A stretch of DNA of 64,000 nt. Source: Boswellia sacra (lineage: Eukaryota > Streptophyta > Magnoliopsida > Sapindales > Burseraceae). Below are positions 25,545 to 37,600 of the stretch, one piece after another (position 1 is the first letter of the stretch; each line of letters opens with the position of its first letter). The notes beneath the pieces are model-generated. The model did no database searches and was not told the DNA's origin. It saw only the letters and a program-made list of their open reading frames with translations. A program made the position numbers and the translations under genes. The stretch lies in contig SNVD02012321.1 of the NCBI GenBank assembly GCA_013180625.2, positions 496,001 through 560,000 on the forward strand. Reading direction: 5' to 3'.

Positions 25545-25701
25545 GTTTGGGAGATGATAGATTACCATGTTTAATTAAATCTTTATATATGTATCATAAT
25601 AATTTTAAAAAAAAAAAAGGTAAGAAGGAAACCTAATAAAGGTGACCAATTTTTGGCTTCTAGCATCTTCAACAGCATCATATATGTGGAATCATCAGTA
25701 T

Positions 25702-26236
25702 TAGGGATGGCAAAATCTAGGTGCGGGTGCAGGTGCGGGTTTGGCATTTCCGCACCCGCACCGAATATAAAATTTCTCACCCTGTCCCTGTAAAATCTTC
25801 GGATTTTTTTGCGTTTTTCCGGGTGCAGGTATTTGCGGATTTTGAGATTTTGCATACCGCACCTGGAAAAAACCCCAGATTTCCAAGGATTTTTCCACTT
25901 TTTTTCTTATTTTTTTAATTCTTTGAAATAAATCAAATAAAATAAAATACTTAATATGTTATAAAGATGTGCTTCATAGATGTATGTGGTTTAATGGTTA
26001 ATAATTAAAATTCAATTTTTAAGTCATAGGTTGTATATACATTTTTTTATCAAATAATTAAAATGGCTTGAGTTATGCGGGTGTGAGTGTGGGGTTTATT
26101 GGCAATACCGCACCCGGACTAATTTTTTTTAAATTCCCGCACCCGGCTTTTTTCCCTCAAAATCCGGGTTTTTTCACCTGGATTGTCCAGGGAAAATCCA
26201 GGTACCCAAACTCTGTGAGAAAAATTGCCATCCCTA
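25702..26236. mobile_element. Non-autonomous hAT element 2, 535 bp
   Basis: Inverted ends TAGGGATGGCAA and TTGCCATCCCTA match exactly. The 8-bp target duplication is ATCAGTAT (25694-25701) and ATCAGCAT (26237-26244), with one difference. D1 shows the empty site near 24731. Inside are the same inverted CGGGTGCGGGT-like arms as in element 1 around an AT-rich centre. No coding capacity. Confidence 0.9.
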
Positions 26237-26295
26237 ATCAGCATCATGCAATCTATATATTGCATAAAGAATAGTGGAATATAGGGTGTCATTTT

Positions 26296-26512
26296 TAAAC
26301 AAGTAAATCAATTTGTGATAAAAGGGAAGTATTAATAACAAGCTTTACACACGATAACAAATCAGCAAACAAAGATATTTTGAGATTTTCGATAATCAAG
26401 GAGAATGGGATTGGATTTGTTTTCCTCTTCAAACTTGGTTTCCTCTTCAGACTTGGATTTGTATTCCTTTTCTTGAAAGCTTCCAAGTATACTTGGATTA
26501 TATTCCTTAACA
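26296..26512 (-). repeat. Copia 3' LTR (217 bp)
   Basis: Nearly the same as 31261-31521, but it lacks a stretch of about 62 bases present there and has about 18 extra bases near 26440. On the minus strand it begins TGTTAAGG and ends CTTGTTTA. Confidence 0.9.
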
Positions 26513-26549
26513 TGCCCTCTTAAGCTAGCGTGCGAAAGGCAGTGCACAC

Positions 26550-29500
26550 CTAGCTTGTTTCAAAATGACATGAAAGGATCTTTAAGTAATGGTTTGGTGA
26601 AAATATCTGCAAGTTGAGACGAGGAAGAAATATATCGAGTAACAGGATGCCCCATAGCAACTTTCTCACGAACAAAGTGATAATCCAACTCAATATGTTT
26701 AGAACGAGCATGAAACATGGGATTAACGGGCATGTAAAAAGCCCTAACATTATCATAAAACAAGTGAGGAGCATGAGAAAGTGAGATGCCAAGTTCGCGA
26801 AGAAGAAAAGCTAGCCAAGTAAGCTCTGCAGCAGTAGATGCCATGGAGGGATATTTGACTTCAGAACTGGAACGAGAGACAATAGGTTGCTTTTTGGAAC
26901 TCCAAGAAGCACAATTTGCATCAAGAAAAACACAAAAACCACTAGTGCTACGCCTTGTAATAGGGCAACTAGTCCAATTAGCATCGCTAAAAGTATTTAG
27001 AGAAATGGGACTTTGAGAAATAAAACAAATACCATAATTTCAAGTACCTTTAAGATACCGTATGATGTGCTTGACAGCTTTAAGGTGGACCATAGTAGGA
27101 CTTTTAAAATGTTGACAAACACAATTGACAACATAAGTGATGTTGGGTCGAGTAAAAGTGAGATACTGTAAGGCACTAACTATGCTGTGAAAATTTGAAA
27201 CATCGATAGGATCCGTTCTCTGAGATTAGATTTGCTTTTAATCACCATTGGCGTAGCAAATGAGGCGCTCTCAAGCATATGTGTTTGAATGAGAAGATCT
27301 TTGATATATTTCTGTTGAGATAGAAAAACCGCTTTAGAGAAAGAAGTGATTTCAACACCAAGAAAATAATGTAGTGATCCCAAATCTTTAATTGCGAACT
27401 CAATACCAAGCTGAAAAATCAGATTCTTGATAACAAAATCATCATTGCCAGCAAGAATGATATCATTAACATAAATAAGAAGCACAGTTGTAGTAATGCT
27501 AGTGCGATAGATAAAAAGTGGAGAATCGGCCTTGCTGCAATAAAAGCCAACATGAAGCAAAAACCTGACGAGACGATCAAACCAAGCCCTAGAAGCTCTT
27601 TTTAGACCGTATAGATATTTTTTTAAGAAACAAACATAATCAGATTTTGTAGAATCAATAAATCTAGGCGGTTGCTCCATATACATGGTCTTTTTCATAT
27701 GGCCATGCAAGCATTCTTCACATCAAGTTGTTGCATCTTCCAATTGAAAATGAGAGATAAAGCAATAACAAGATGAATGGTAGTTGGCTTAACAACGGGA
27801 CTAAATGTCTCGTCATAATCTTCGTCGAAAACCTGAGTAAAGCCTTTGGCGACCAAACAGGCTTTAAAATGATCAATTGAGCCACCCTCTTTAGTTTTGA
27901 TACGATACACCCATTTTCAGCCAACAACATTAAAATCAGATGGTCTTGGAACGAGCTTCCAAGTATCATTATCTCGAAGTGCTCGAATCTCATTTGGCAT
28001 AGCTTCAACCCATCGAGGATCTTGAAGGTAGACTTGAGAGTTTTGGTTTCTGAGGAAAACTTGAATTGGATGAACCAATAGTGGCTAAAGTGGCATAATC
28101 ACGCAAGTAAGCAAGAAGATGTCTATTTATGATTGGTTGAGAAGGAGGTGGAGAACCTTCCAAAATTTTCTGAGTCGTGTCTAAGGAATTATCATGTGCA
28201 GGCAGACTAGTAGTAGATTATGTAGGCTCTACCAAGGAAGTAACATTTTCGAGATCTGGTTCAGCATGATTGTCTATGCAAATTGATCCATAATGGTTGG
28301 AAGTATTATTTGCATTAATGAGAGAAGAACCTGCAACATAATCATCATCACCATCAAAACAATTAATGTTAGTGGATTCTGAATTTAACTCAAAAGATTC
28401 CATAGGTAGAAAAGTGAGATTTGGATGTTTGGCTGCATTTTCCTTTTTGTTAACCCATCATCCATCAAAGGAAATTCAGAAAAATTAAAAGATGAGCTCT
28501 CATCAACCGCAGCAGTATTGTAAGGAAAAATTCCTTCATTGAAGACAACATGTCGAGAAAAATAAACTCGTTTACTTCTAAGCTATAGACAAAGATATCC
28601 TTTATGAATCAAACTATAACCAACAAAAATGCAAGGATATGTTTTCTTTTCAAATTTTGAGCCCCTTTGATGGCGTAAAGAAGGAAAACATTGTCATCCA
28701 AACACTCGTAAACCACTATCATTAGGATGTCTCTTATAAAGTTTGTAATACAGACTGTTATTCTGCAAAACCAAAGAAGGCAGGCGATTAATAAGATAGA
28801 CCATAGTAGAAAAAGCTTCAACCCATAAGGAAAGGTAAATTTGTATGGAATAACATTGTAAGCTCAGTTTCAAACACATGTCTATGCTTTTGTTTAGCCA
28901 CTCCATTTTGTGGACAGTAGTTTATGGACATGAAACATGTAATTTAATTCCACAATTTGCAAGATGTCCAAGAAAAGAATGTGAACTATATTCATCTCCA
29001 CCATCACACTAGAACATTTTTATTTTTCGATCAAATTGATTCTCAACTAATTTCTGAAATTTCATGAAACAATTAAGGAAATCAGATTTTTGTTTAAGAG
29101 GATATAGCCATGTGAATCTGGAGAAGTCATCTATAATTCTCTCTCTAGATTCTCTCTCTAAAAATTATAAAACATCGAAATATCTCCTTAAATTTCAATC
29201 CTCTTGCATGAAAAATACAAAAATAACTTAATATTGTCTTGGAAATTACCTGATTTTTCTCTTCACGCAACCCTCAAATTGACTTATTTCCTATCACACT
29301 ACTATGTAAAGACACGCTCTTTATCATTCAATGCATCTTCATATCTCAACTTACTACTCTCAAAACTAGTACTTCAAAGTAAAAGCTTCAATCATCTTAT
29401 GTCATCGTATACTACATATCACGCATAACTCAATTATCATAAAAATCATCCAAGCAAATCATAATTTTCTAAATTCCTCCTCAGTATACCTTGCATTCTA

Positions 29501-30185
29501 AAATAGCATAATCGGAGCAAGACCCCAAAGATTAAGGTGTATCTAATCAAGAGGAAACTTTGAGATTTTATTAGATCTATTGAAGGTTAGTTTACAACTT
29601 TTTCCCATCTGGCAGCTAACACATATATTGGGCATTAATAATCAAAAGGGCTATATCAATAGCCATTTTATTCTTCAACAAAGTAAGCAACTCTGAATAA
29701 GGATGTCCAAGTCGTAAATGCCAAGCAATAGTTGAAGTAGCACCACCTTTTCTTATTGCACTCAAAGCTTTGTGTAAAAACACCATCTAAAACATATAGT
29801 TAGCCTATCGTATTCCCTCTTGCAATTATTCTCTTGTTTTGATCCTTAATAACAAGTTCAGTTGATGAGAACTCCACAGCATAAAAATTATCAGATGTAA
29901 ATTTTCCAACAGAGAACAAATTCTTTTTCAAATCAGGCATAACAAGTACATCATTCAATTTAATTTCTCCTTCTTTAGTAAAGAGACATACATCACCAAC
30001 ATGAGAGATGGACAGTCCATTCCATCACCAACATAAATTAAATCATTTCCATTATATGGTGTTATGGTTTTTAAGTTACTTGCATCGTTTGTCATGTGTG
30101 AGGTAGCTCCAGAGTCCACATAAAAGACAGGATCATTCTCATCATTTATAGTGAGTGCAGCAAGAGCTTGATTTAGATTTTGGGA
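26550..30185 (-). pseudogene. Copia pol remnant (protease-integrase-RT-RNase H)
   Basis: Broken reading of the copia polyprotein. The protease motif DSGAT is near 30110. An integrase start with WHLRLGH lies near 29720. The reverse transcriptase is best kept at 27180-27710 (YLYGLKRASRAWFDRL), with YVND at the catalytic site where YVDD is usual. RNase H is at 26560-26844 (STAAELTWLAFLLRELG, ending QLADIFTKPL). These pieces sit in different frames with stops between them. The changed catalytic aspartate alone would probably stop reverse transcription. Confidence 0.85.
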
Positions 30186-30189
30186 CTAA

Positions 30190-31212
30190 AAAAAGTAGTC
30201 GAGCCTATGCCAACAATTAGTAGCAGTATGATTAGATTTTCCACAGATTTGACATTTAATCTTACCACTATTTTTAGAATCATTAGGACATGATTATTGT
30301 TGTTGATGTTGTCCTTGCCTGTTGCCCGGCTTTGGATTATTGACATGGCTCACATTCTGTTTGTTCCAAAATTGATCACCATTTTGGGTATTGTAGCGTC
30401 CAGCTAGAGTGAAACCTCTACCATCAGAATTAAATGGAGCTCTTCCACCACCACCACCACATCTTCCTCTTCCATGGCCTCATTGAGAGAAAAAGGCTTG
30501 TGCATGCATGCTCAATGAATGTTCTCTCTTCATTCATCTGTGAGGCAAGAGTTTGTTTGTGGCCTTGGAGAGCCAAAACAAACTAACTAAAGGAAGGATA
30601 TGGTGGTTTGGAAAGCGTGGCAATACGAAAATCCATGTGTTGGTTTCCAAGGCCACGAGCGAACTGAAAAACCTTATTAAAATCTGAGATAGGCTTTTGG
30701 ATTGTAGCTAAATTGTCGCATATTGTTTTAAACTCTTTCAAATATTTATCAACAGAGCGAGAACCTTTTATGATTCCCATAAGTATATTTTTCAAGTTTC
30801 CTTCCTTTTAAGTAGTGAGAGGAAGAAGTTTCTACTGGACTGAATTCTAGACCTCAAAGGCAGTACTGTCTTCAACAAAAATCATGCTAAGAATTTCTTC
30901 TTTCATGGTTCCAAGAAGCCATGAAGTTAACAAGCCATCGTTGGTCATCCAGACTTGATGCAATGGATTGGCTCTCTTGTTTCCATCTTTGTCTTCAATT
31001 TCTTCAGCAAGTCTATCACTTGTCATAAGATGATGATAAAGACCGAGATTGCGTACAAGTGGAATGATTTGAGAATGCCATAAGAGATAATTCGTGGTAG
31101 TTTTTATGGTGCTTAGTTTGATAGAAATCAAACTAGAACATTGGTGAAAGGCTTGGATATTGAGTTGAGGTTCTTCCTTCTTGACGGGATGGAGGGATGA
31201 AGATGAACTCAT
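30190..31212 (-). pseudogene. Copia gag remnant
   Basis: Starts with an ATG at 31212 shortly after the primer site and reads through about 120 residues, including the usual gag phrase TTTNYLLWHSQ. It then breaks near 30845. A second piece lies at 30583-30795. A zinc knuckle of CX2CX4HX4C form (CQICGKSNHTATNC) is readable at about 30210-30260. Several stops and shifts separate the parts. Confidence 0.82.
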
Positions 31213-31247
31213 ATTTTGTTGGCTGGAATATTGGCTTAAGAGTTTAA

Positions 31248-31260
31248 GGCTCTGATACCA
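31248..31260 (-). other. Copia primer-binding site
   Basis: TGGTATCAGAGCC on the minus strand directly after the 5' LTR, matching the usual initiator methionine tRNA 3' end site of plant copia elements. Confidence 0.85.
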
Positions 31261-31521
31261 TAAACAAGTAAATCAATTTGTGATAAAAGGGAAGCATATT
31301 TCTTTCATTGATAAGCAACACATTATATAGAAAATAAAAGTTGAATATTATGGCAAGTATTAATAATAAGCTTTACACACGGTAAAAAATCAGCTAGCAA
31401 AGATATTTTGAGATTTTCCGTAATCAAGGAGAATGGGATTAGATTTGTTTTCTCTTCAAACCTGGATTTGTATTCCTTTTCTTTAAAGCTTCCAAGTATA
31501 CTTGGATTATAATCCTTAACA
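31261..31521 (-). repeat. Copia 5' LTR (261 bp)
   Basis: The fuller of the two LTRs. It contains a TATA-like ATTATATAG on the plus strand near 31321. Ends at the ATTTT target duplication. Confidence 0.9.
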
Positions 31522-31637
31522 ATTTTACCATAGTTTGGAGAAAGATTTGACAACTGAAACTTTTTATAATCCTATATTCAGATAACTCTAATGTGTCGGA
31601 GTTTACGCATCTTTTTCTATTATTTTAACAAAAGTAT

Positions 31638-32184
31638 GTAACCAAATACACTCTCGACTACTTCCATTAGTGATGGACAATTATTTAATTTTTTTTGAAA
31701 ATTTAATTTAATTGATAAACTGTTAATTTAATTAACTTCAAAATTTATGAACATGATTTTTGACAATATAAAATGTGGATAGATGAGTTATGCAAAATCC
31801 ATCTCAAGTTCCCGATCCACTCGAAATGAATAGAACCCGTTTAGCATTGACTTGTTATGGGATAAAACCCACATGTGTATGCAAATCTATGACTAAATTT
31901 TTCGTCCCGACTCATAGATGGATAGGGTACACTGTTAAGAATATTTTTCTTTCGCAATGTTAAGTGTCAAATGTTGTTGAAATATCCAACTATTTAAATG
32001 TGAGACTATTTTCAGTAAAAGAGAGAGGGAGAGAGAGGGAGAAACCCCAGGCTTTTAGGTGTACAAGTTATGAATATGTCAAACGTATGTACTCCAATCC
32101 AAGTAATGAGAGTTTATACATGTTAACAAACATTATCATACAAGCACTCTTCCATCAACCCATTGGGAGAGTTTATCCTTTTAA
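31638..32184. other. Intergenic between duplication D2 and the NPH3 gene
   Basis: No gene supported. There is a purine-rich run (AGAGAGAGGGAGAGAGAGGG) near 32020. The right end probably holds the 3' UTR of the minus-strand NPH3 gene. Confidence 0.5.
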
Positions 32185-34372
32185 TTAACATAATCTTGGC
32201 AAACTTCTACTCTGAACCGGGAAACTCAACACATTATTATTTTGCCTGGCCAATCTTAACATTTGACCCTTCATCTCCTTACACGCCTTCTCTAACTCCA
32301 CCACCCTCCATTTCATTCTCTGTATATTCAGTTTCAAGTTTCCATTTTCTTCAGAAGAGTTATCTGAGTCCGTATATACAATTTGAGCATTTTTATTTGG
32401 AAGCTCATTATTGTTTGGAGCTATTTTGGCTTTTGACATTAGTGCTTCAACTGCCACATTTGGAGGGATTCTGGGATTCTTTGCTAGGTCTTTGCATGCT
32501 TCAAGAGTGAGCTTCTTGTAGTTAATGCATCTGCACAGATTTGACCGCTCCTTGAAGGAAAGTGTAGGATGAGACTGCAATTCCAATTACTACAAACAAT
32601 TAGACTACATCTAATGACACCTGTTTGATATAGAATTTAAATTCAATTTAAAAGAAAAAAGGGAAGAAACAACCAAAAAATATTTTGGAAAGCATTTAAG
32701 GAGAGGTCACCTTTTTATTTCAACAAAAGCATCTAAAGATTGTCTTATCTATCACTTTAGTTTCCCTTTTCTTATCCTAAACCTTCAATTACATTTCTTT
32801 ATTTATTTTAATACAAGTTTTTGTTTTCATATAAAAAAGTTAGTCTGGGATAATTAAAAATTCTTGTAATTATTATGCATGAGAGTAGAGTTTGGCAATA
32901 ACTCAACTCCATTTCACACTATGATAACTCTTTAAGCTGTTTTACAAACAGAAATATTAGTAATTTCCTAAATTAAATAAGTGGTTTGCGATGATTTTTG
33001 AAATCTTAAAACTCAAATAAATGAAAAAAAAATGTATACAATAATACTGACCTCAAGATAGATATCAACAGCTCTGTAAACTCCATCAAAGCAATCCCTG
33101 GCAGTATCTGGTAAACTCTCTGCAACTTCAAGGAACTTTGAGACCTTAAGATTGTGATCAGGTGAGATTTCACCCAAATACTTATCAACCAACTTACCGA
33201 TCTTCTTCATCTTCTGTACAGACACCATTTTACTGGTAGCAAAAATCCTGATCAATCTCACTACAAGATTCACATCATAAACACCTCTATGATCACCCCC
33301 AGCCACCAGCAAGTCATCCAGTGTTGCCTGATCAAGCATCCCACCAATCATTCTCTCCAAACCACCTCTGCAATCTCTGCTCAGACCGAAACCTGACACT
33401 ACTCTCAGTACCCAGAAGAGCCTTCTGCAGGAAAAAGCAGATTTTCCCACCAAAATAACCCCATGAACTGCTGTGTCCGCAAGGCCAGAATATTCATGAG
33501 CATTGTTGGAGTTCATTGTGGAACTCTTCAGGTAGTTTAGGACGAACCTTGTGAGGATTAAGCTGTTGTTTTCGGCGCCATAAGCGCCTAAAGTTTGAAT
33601 GATCTTCTCGATTATTTTCGGAGGTAGGATTGATAAATCATCGAACCACCATTCTTTGCTGGGTGAAGTACATCGTTTGGTTGATTCCGAAGTGTTGGTT
33701 TTGAACGAGGAAGAGAATCTAAACGAAGTTGGTGTTTCGGTTTCGGTTTCGAGGGAAGATGAAGCTGAAGGAGAAGAAGATGAAGCAATGAGGCTTAAAT
33801 CTGAGTTCTGAGCAATCTTTGCCAACAAAGCACAAATGAGTCTTTGTATCAAACCGCAGGAATCCGCATATTGGAAGAACGATTCAGAGCTCTTGAGACT
33901 AGAAATTATATCATGCCATGACCAGTCAAACATTCCTTCAAGAACGGACTCGGTTTGCTCCAAGAGATTGCAGCTGGCTGAGATTTTCTCAGTCATTACA
34001 AGAAAGATTGAGCAGCAGTGAAGGAGAGAAACATTGGAAACAGTGATTCTGATTCTTCCATTGTTGTAACAAAACCTTGAAACCGACTCAAACCCTTCTG
34101 CCCCTCCAGGGAATCCATTGATTTCAATACCGGTATTATTGATTTGAACTCTTTTCTTCTCCTCTCTTATCATCTCCCTCAGCCTTCCCGAGTACTTTGA
34201 CATAATATGCTGTGAAAATTAACCATGAACAACAAAATGAACTATCAGAAATTGATTCATTTTAATGAATTAATAAGAAAGAAAACAAAATAGAAAGATT
34301 AATAAATACCTGATTGAGAAAGAATGTTTGCTCGCCATTAACATGGATTTGAATATCACAGAGTTGCTTCAT
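32185..34372 (-). CDS. BTB/POZ and NPH3 domain protein (At3g19850/At3g22104-like)
   Basis: Member of the NPH3/RPT2-like family, whose studied members are substrate adaptors for CUL3 ubiquitin ligases and work in phototropin and auxin-transport signalling at the plasma membrane. The exact role here is unknown. Exons on the minus strand: 34372-34310, 34209-33052, 32574-32185, giving 536 residues. The N-terminal BTB part starts [17 protein letters not shown] and continues across the first intron into [10 protein letters not shown]. The NPH3 domain covers the middle, with [21 protein letters not shown] and the C-terminal signature [20 protein letters not shown] short coiled coil ([19 protein letters not shown]) closes the protein. 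The start at 34372 fits the family; the frame is open further upstream to 34498, but those residues have no family resemblance. No lesion seen. Confidence 0.92.
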
Positions 34373-34512
34373 TAATTGTAGCTCTCTAATTTGCTCCAAA
34401 GAACCAATCTGAAATTTTATTTTTATTTTTATTATATTTTTTGTAACCAGAGATAAGAGAGAAGTGGAGAATGGAGAGTGAGAGCAAGGAGAAGTCAAGG
34501 AGAAACAACATG

Positions 34513-34521
34513 TTTATAAAC
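34513..34521 (-). promoter_or_regulatory. Possible TATA box of the NPH3 gene
   Basis: GTTTATAAA on the minus strand about 140 bases before the start codon. Position suits a leader of about 110 bases. Confidence 0.4.
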
Positions 34522-37500
34522 ATCTCTTTTGGCTTGGAGGTGAATAGGAGTTCACTGTGTCCGCTGTGGATTGGATAAAGTTAAATTTTTTGCAGAGAGA
34601 ATTTTGGTTAAACCGTGATTTTTAATACAAGAAAAAGCATTTGGTTGAGTACTATTTAATTTTTTTTTTTTAATCACTTACAAAGTTACAGAAAAGTACA
34701 GGAAAAAATTTAGTTACTGAATTGTTCAGCAAATCAGATACCATACAGTGTAAGTTAATAATTTAATAATCACTTGAAAAATATTATTGGCAGTTAATAT
34801 TATATTATAAATTGTGGCTTTCACATGCCTTGCAAAGATGCTCATCTTGTGATTTATGGTTGGTTGCAGTCCAATTAGCTATTACTATCTTACTAGTCTA
34901 GTAACATGACCATTTATAGTAGCATTTAGATCTTCAACTTAAGGGGTTTATTATCTATTATAAATTTTTTAAATTAAAAAAAAAAAGCTGTGGGGTCTCT
35001 GATAGTCTCAGAATTGTAGCATTTCTCCATTAATCCAAATGGCCCTAATCAACAAATTGATTCTTCAGAATTATAAGCATGTAATTTTATAATAAAAAAT
35101 TGCATGTTGGTACAATGAATGCAAAAGATAATGTGGAGACTTTTGTTTGTTTGGGGGGACAGAATCTGGCAAGTCAAATTTTCTTTCATCATATTTGTTA
35201 GTATCTTCCAAAGCATTAAACTACTTTTTTATTTATCTTATTTCTTTAAGCAAAATTCTTTACGTGTAAATAAATTCTGCTAAAAGAATAAATTACTAAA
35301 AAATAGAAATAAAAGAGAAACATGCTTTAATTAAGAGTTATCGATATATCCTTATTTCCCACCGACTTGAGCTACTTTTTCAATGTTGGAAGCATTCTAT
35401 AATACATTTTTGTGTCATTATTTAATTGAACTGAAGGAGGCATAATAGGATTAAGATATAATTGAAGATAAACAAATTCAATATAATAAAAAAATTATGA
35501 GCATGCAAATTGGATCAGATAGGCCTAGATCATAGATAAACTTTGGCTCGAATTTAATTAAGACTTTACTGTAAGAGTACAATGCTCTAGTATAGGCAAT
35601 AGAGAAATTGAAAAAATGTCCCAAATTACTTTTTTAATAAATAACCTTATTCTTGAAAATTTGCATTTATTTATAACTTTGTTTGATGTCATAGTGTTCG
35701 ACGGCGCATCAGACAGCGTCCAACAATATCCCATAGTGTTTTACAAATGTATCGAACAACATCTTATAGTGTCTCACTAGTGGCCAATAGTATTTGACAC
35801 TCGACAAATGATCATTTTATATAAATTTTTAAAAATATGATTATTTTTGTGATCCACATTTAAATTTTGAAACTTTTATTAAATTTTCTTAGAAAATTAG
35901 TATTTTAGAATGGATTAATTTTATAAATTTACCACGAGGTTGGTTGAAATCTTATATAGTCATCTGGGATTTCTAAATAAAGGGTTTGATATAATACAAA
36001 ATGCAAAGAATGTTAAAAATAGTTATATTAGTGATTTATTAATTTAGTTGAGCTTTTATCTAATCAATATAAAGTCATTTTAGAACTTATGTTATTTTAT
36101 TGGTATTTTCTTGGGTATTTTGGTCAATAACAATATGTTATCTACCATGTTGTTTACAATTGGGCATTAAGGACTTGGCAGGCTTCTGAATTTTTCCTTC
36201 AACCCATTATACTTCAAAACTCTATTGGATTGGCAAGTCCCTTCTAGTGGGCTGTGTCCATGTAGAAACCTTTGAGCATAATTTTAACACTTCATACTTC
36301 CACACCAAAACCAACATAGAAAACTTTGTCAATAACATGAGCCCTCTTCTACTTTGAAGATTTTAAAAATTAGATTAAGCTTGAAATACCCAAAATCCAA
36401 ATATTTCCACATGTTGCTTGAAGCCAGTGCATTGCACAGTACATGATTTAGTTAATTGCATGATGTTGCATGTTGTGTGACCTTGATAAAATAACATGGG
36501 TAGCATGTTACATGTAGCATGATCATTTAGATCGATGATGTTAGAATATATATGGCAGGAATTTTCAACGATAAAATGATCTGATTCCCCTCACATATTG
36601 ATATTGTATAACACAGTGAGTAACATGTGGCATGATTTAAGGGGCTTGAGGTCAACAAAATTTGGGAGATTTTGTAAGACAAGTTTGAAAATTTTTCATC
36701 GTTTAACAAAATGCAAGAGATTAGGTAACGATATTTTTTGAAGCATGTCTTCCGAAACACTTGACAGCTTTGACAAACTATCATCAAGAAAAGTATTAAA
36801 ATCCCTTATTAGAAATACTGATTTCTCAAACGGTTAAGTAAAATATTTGATAAGTTTCACGGCTAATTCAACTCTCCGACTTGTATATTAGAAAGAAAAG
36901 AAAATGTATTAGAGTGGGGAGTAATTTAATTCAAACTTAGTAATTAAATAAAGATATTGAGAAAAAGACAAATCAAAGTTTGAGGGGTATTTTGAAAAAT
37001 TATAATATATTAAGAAATTGTATTATTTTAACCAAACTCAATATCAAAGTATTAAATAATACTTTATTCTAAAATTAAAATACAAAACTCGCAATTTATT
37101 ACGTTATTAAATAAACATTGACATCATTTGATAACTTAACATTTTGTTAGATTATTGTTTGACATCGCTTAAGAAATTTATCATTATCTAATTATTGAAC
37201 AAAATCAGATCGAGAACTCAAATACTTAGTTAATAAAAAATTATAGGGTTTGATTATTTCCGAAAAATGCAAAGAGGGTTAGATATTTTTTCTGTAACTT
37301 TTTTAAATTGGGAAATTTGGAAGTTCCAAAAAGTCCCAAAACTTGAAAAATTTACCTTTTTCACCTCTCTTCGTCAGGTAGGTCCACTTCCAGGTCACAA
37401 TTTCATACGACCTTGACATCGCAGCTGTCTGTCTTTGTCTCCAGGACTTACTCGAACATCCAAATCCAATCTCTCTCCAGATTCGGTTCCTGATCCACCA

Positions 37501-37600
37501 AACTTGTTTGATTACCGAAATACCCTCCACCTCTTTACTTTCTCTCTCGATCTGAAAAACTCTCAACCAAGAGAGAGCGACTTCTCTTGTGTTGACAACA
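34522..37600. other. Intergenic spacer between the divergent NPH3 and AGD genes
   Basis: Very AT-rich. It must contain the promoters of both genes. Apart from the NPH3 TATA candidate I see no clear motif, gene, or transposon end. An unusual GC-richer stretch near 35698-35800 (GTTCGACGGCGCATCAGACA) has no match elsewhere in the window. The last 200 bases are rich in CT and probably the AGD 5' leader. Confidence 0.6.

Larger units (their letters stand above)
26296..31521 (-). mobile_element. Degraded Ty1/copia LTR retrotransposon, 5226 bp
   Basis: Runs on the minus strand. LTRs are at 26296-26512 (3') and 31261-31521 (5'). Target duplication is ATTTT (26291-26295 and 31522-31526), with the undisturbed site in D1 near 24790. 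A primer-binding site beside the 5' LTR reads TGGTATCAGAGCC on the minus strand. A purine tract (AAGAGGGCA on the minus strand) adjoins the 3' LTR. Domain order is gag, protease, integrase, reverse transcriptase, RNase H, as in copia. The RT and RNase H wording resembles the Ale/Retrofit lineage (inference). Many stops and frameshifts; not autonomous. Confidence 0.93.
24918..31637. repeat. Second-level tandem duplication, copy D2 (with nested insertions)
   Basis: Copy of D1 now spread over 6.7 kb because it carries a 160-bp local duplication (25225-25544), hAT element 2 and a copia element. Homology to D1 resumes at 26237-26295 and again at 31522 to about 31637. Confidence 0.82.
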
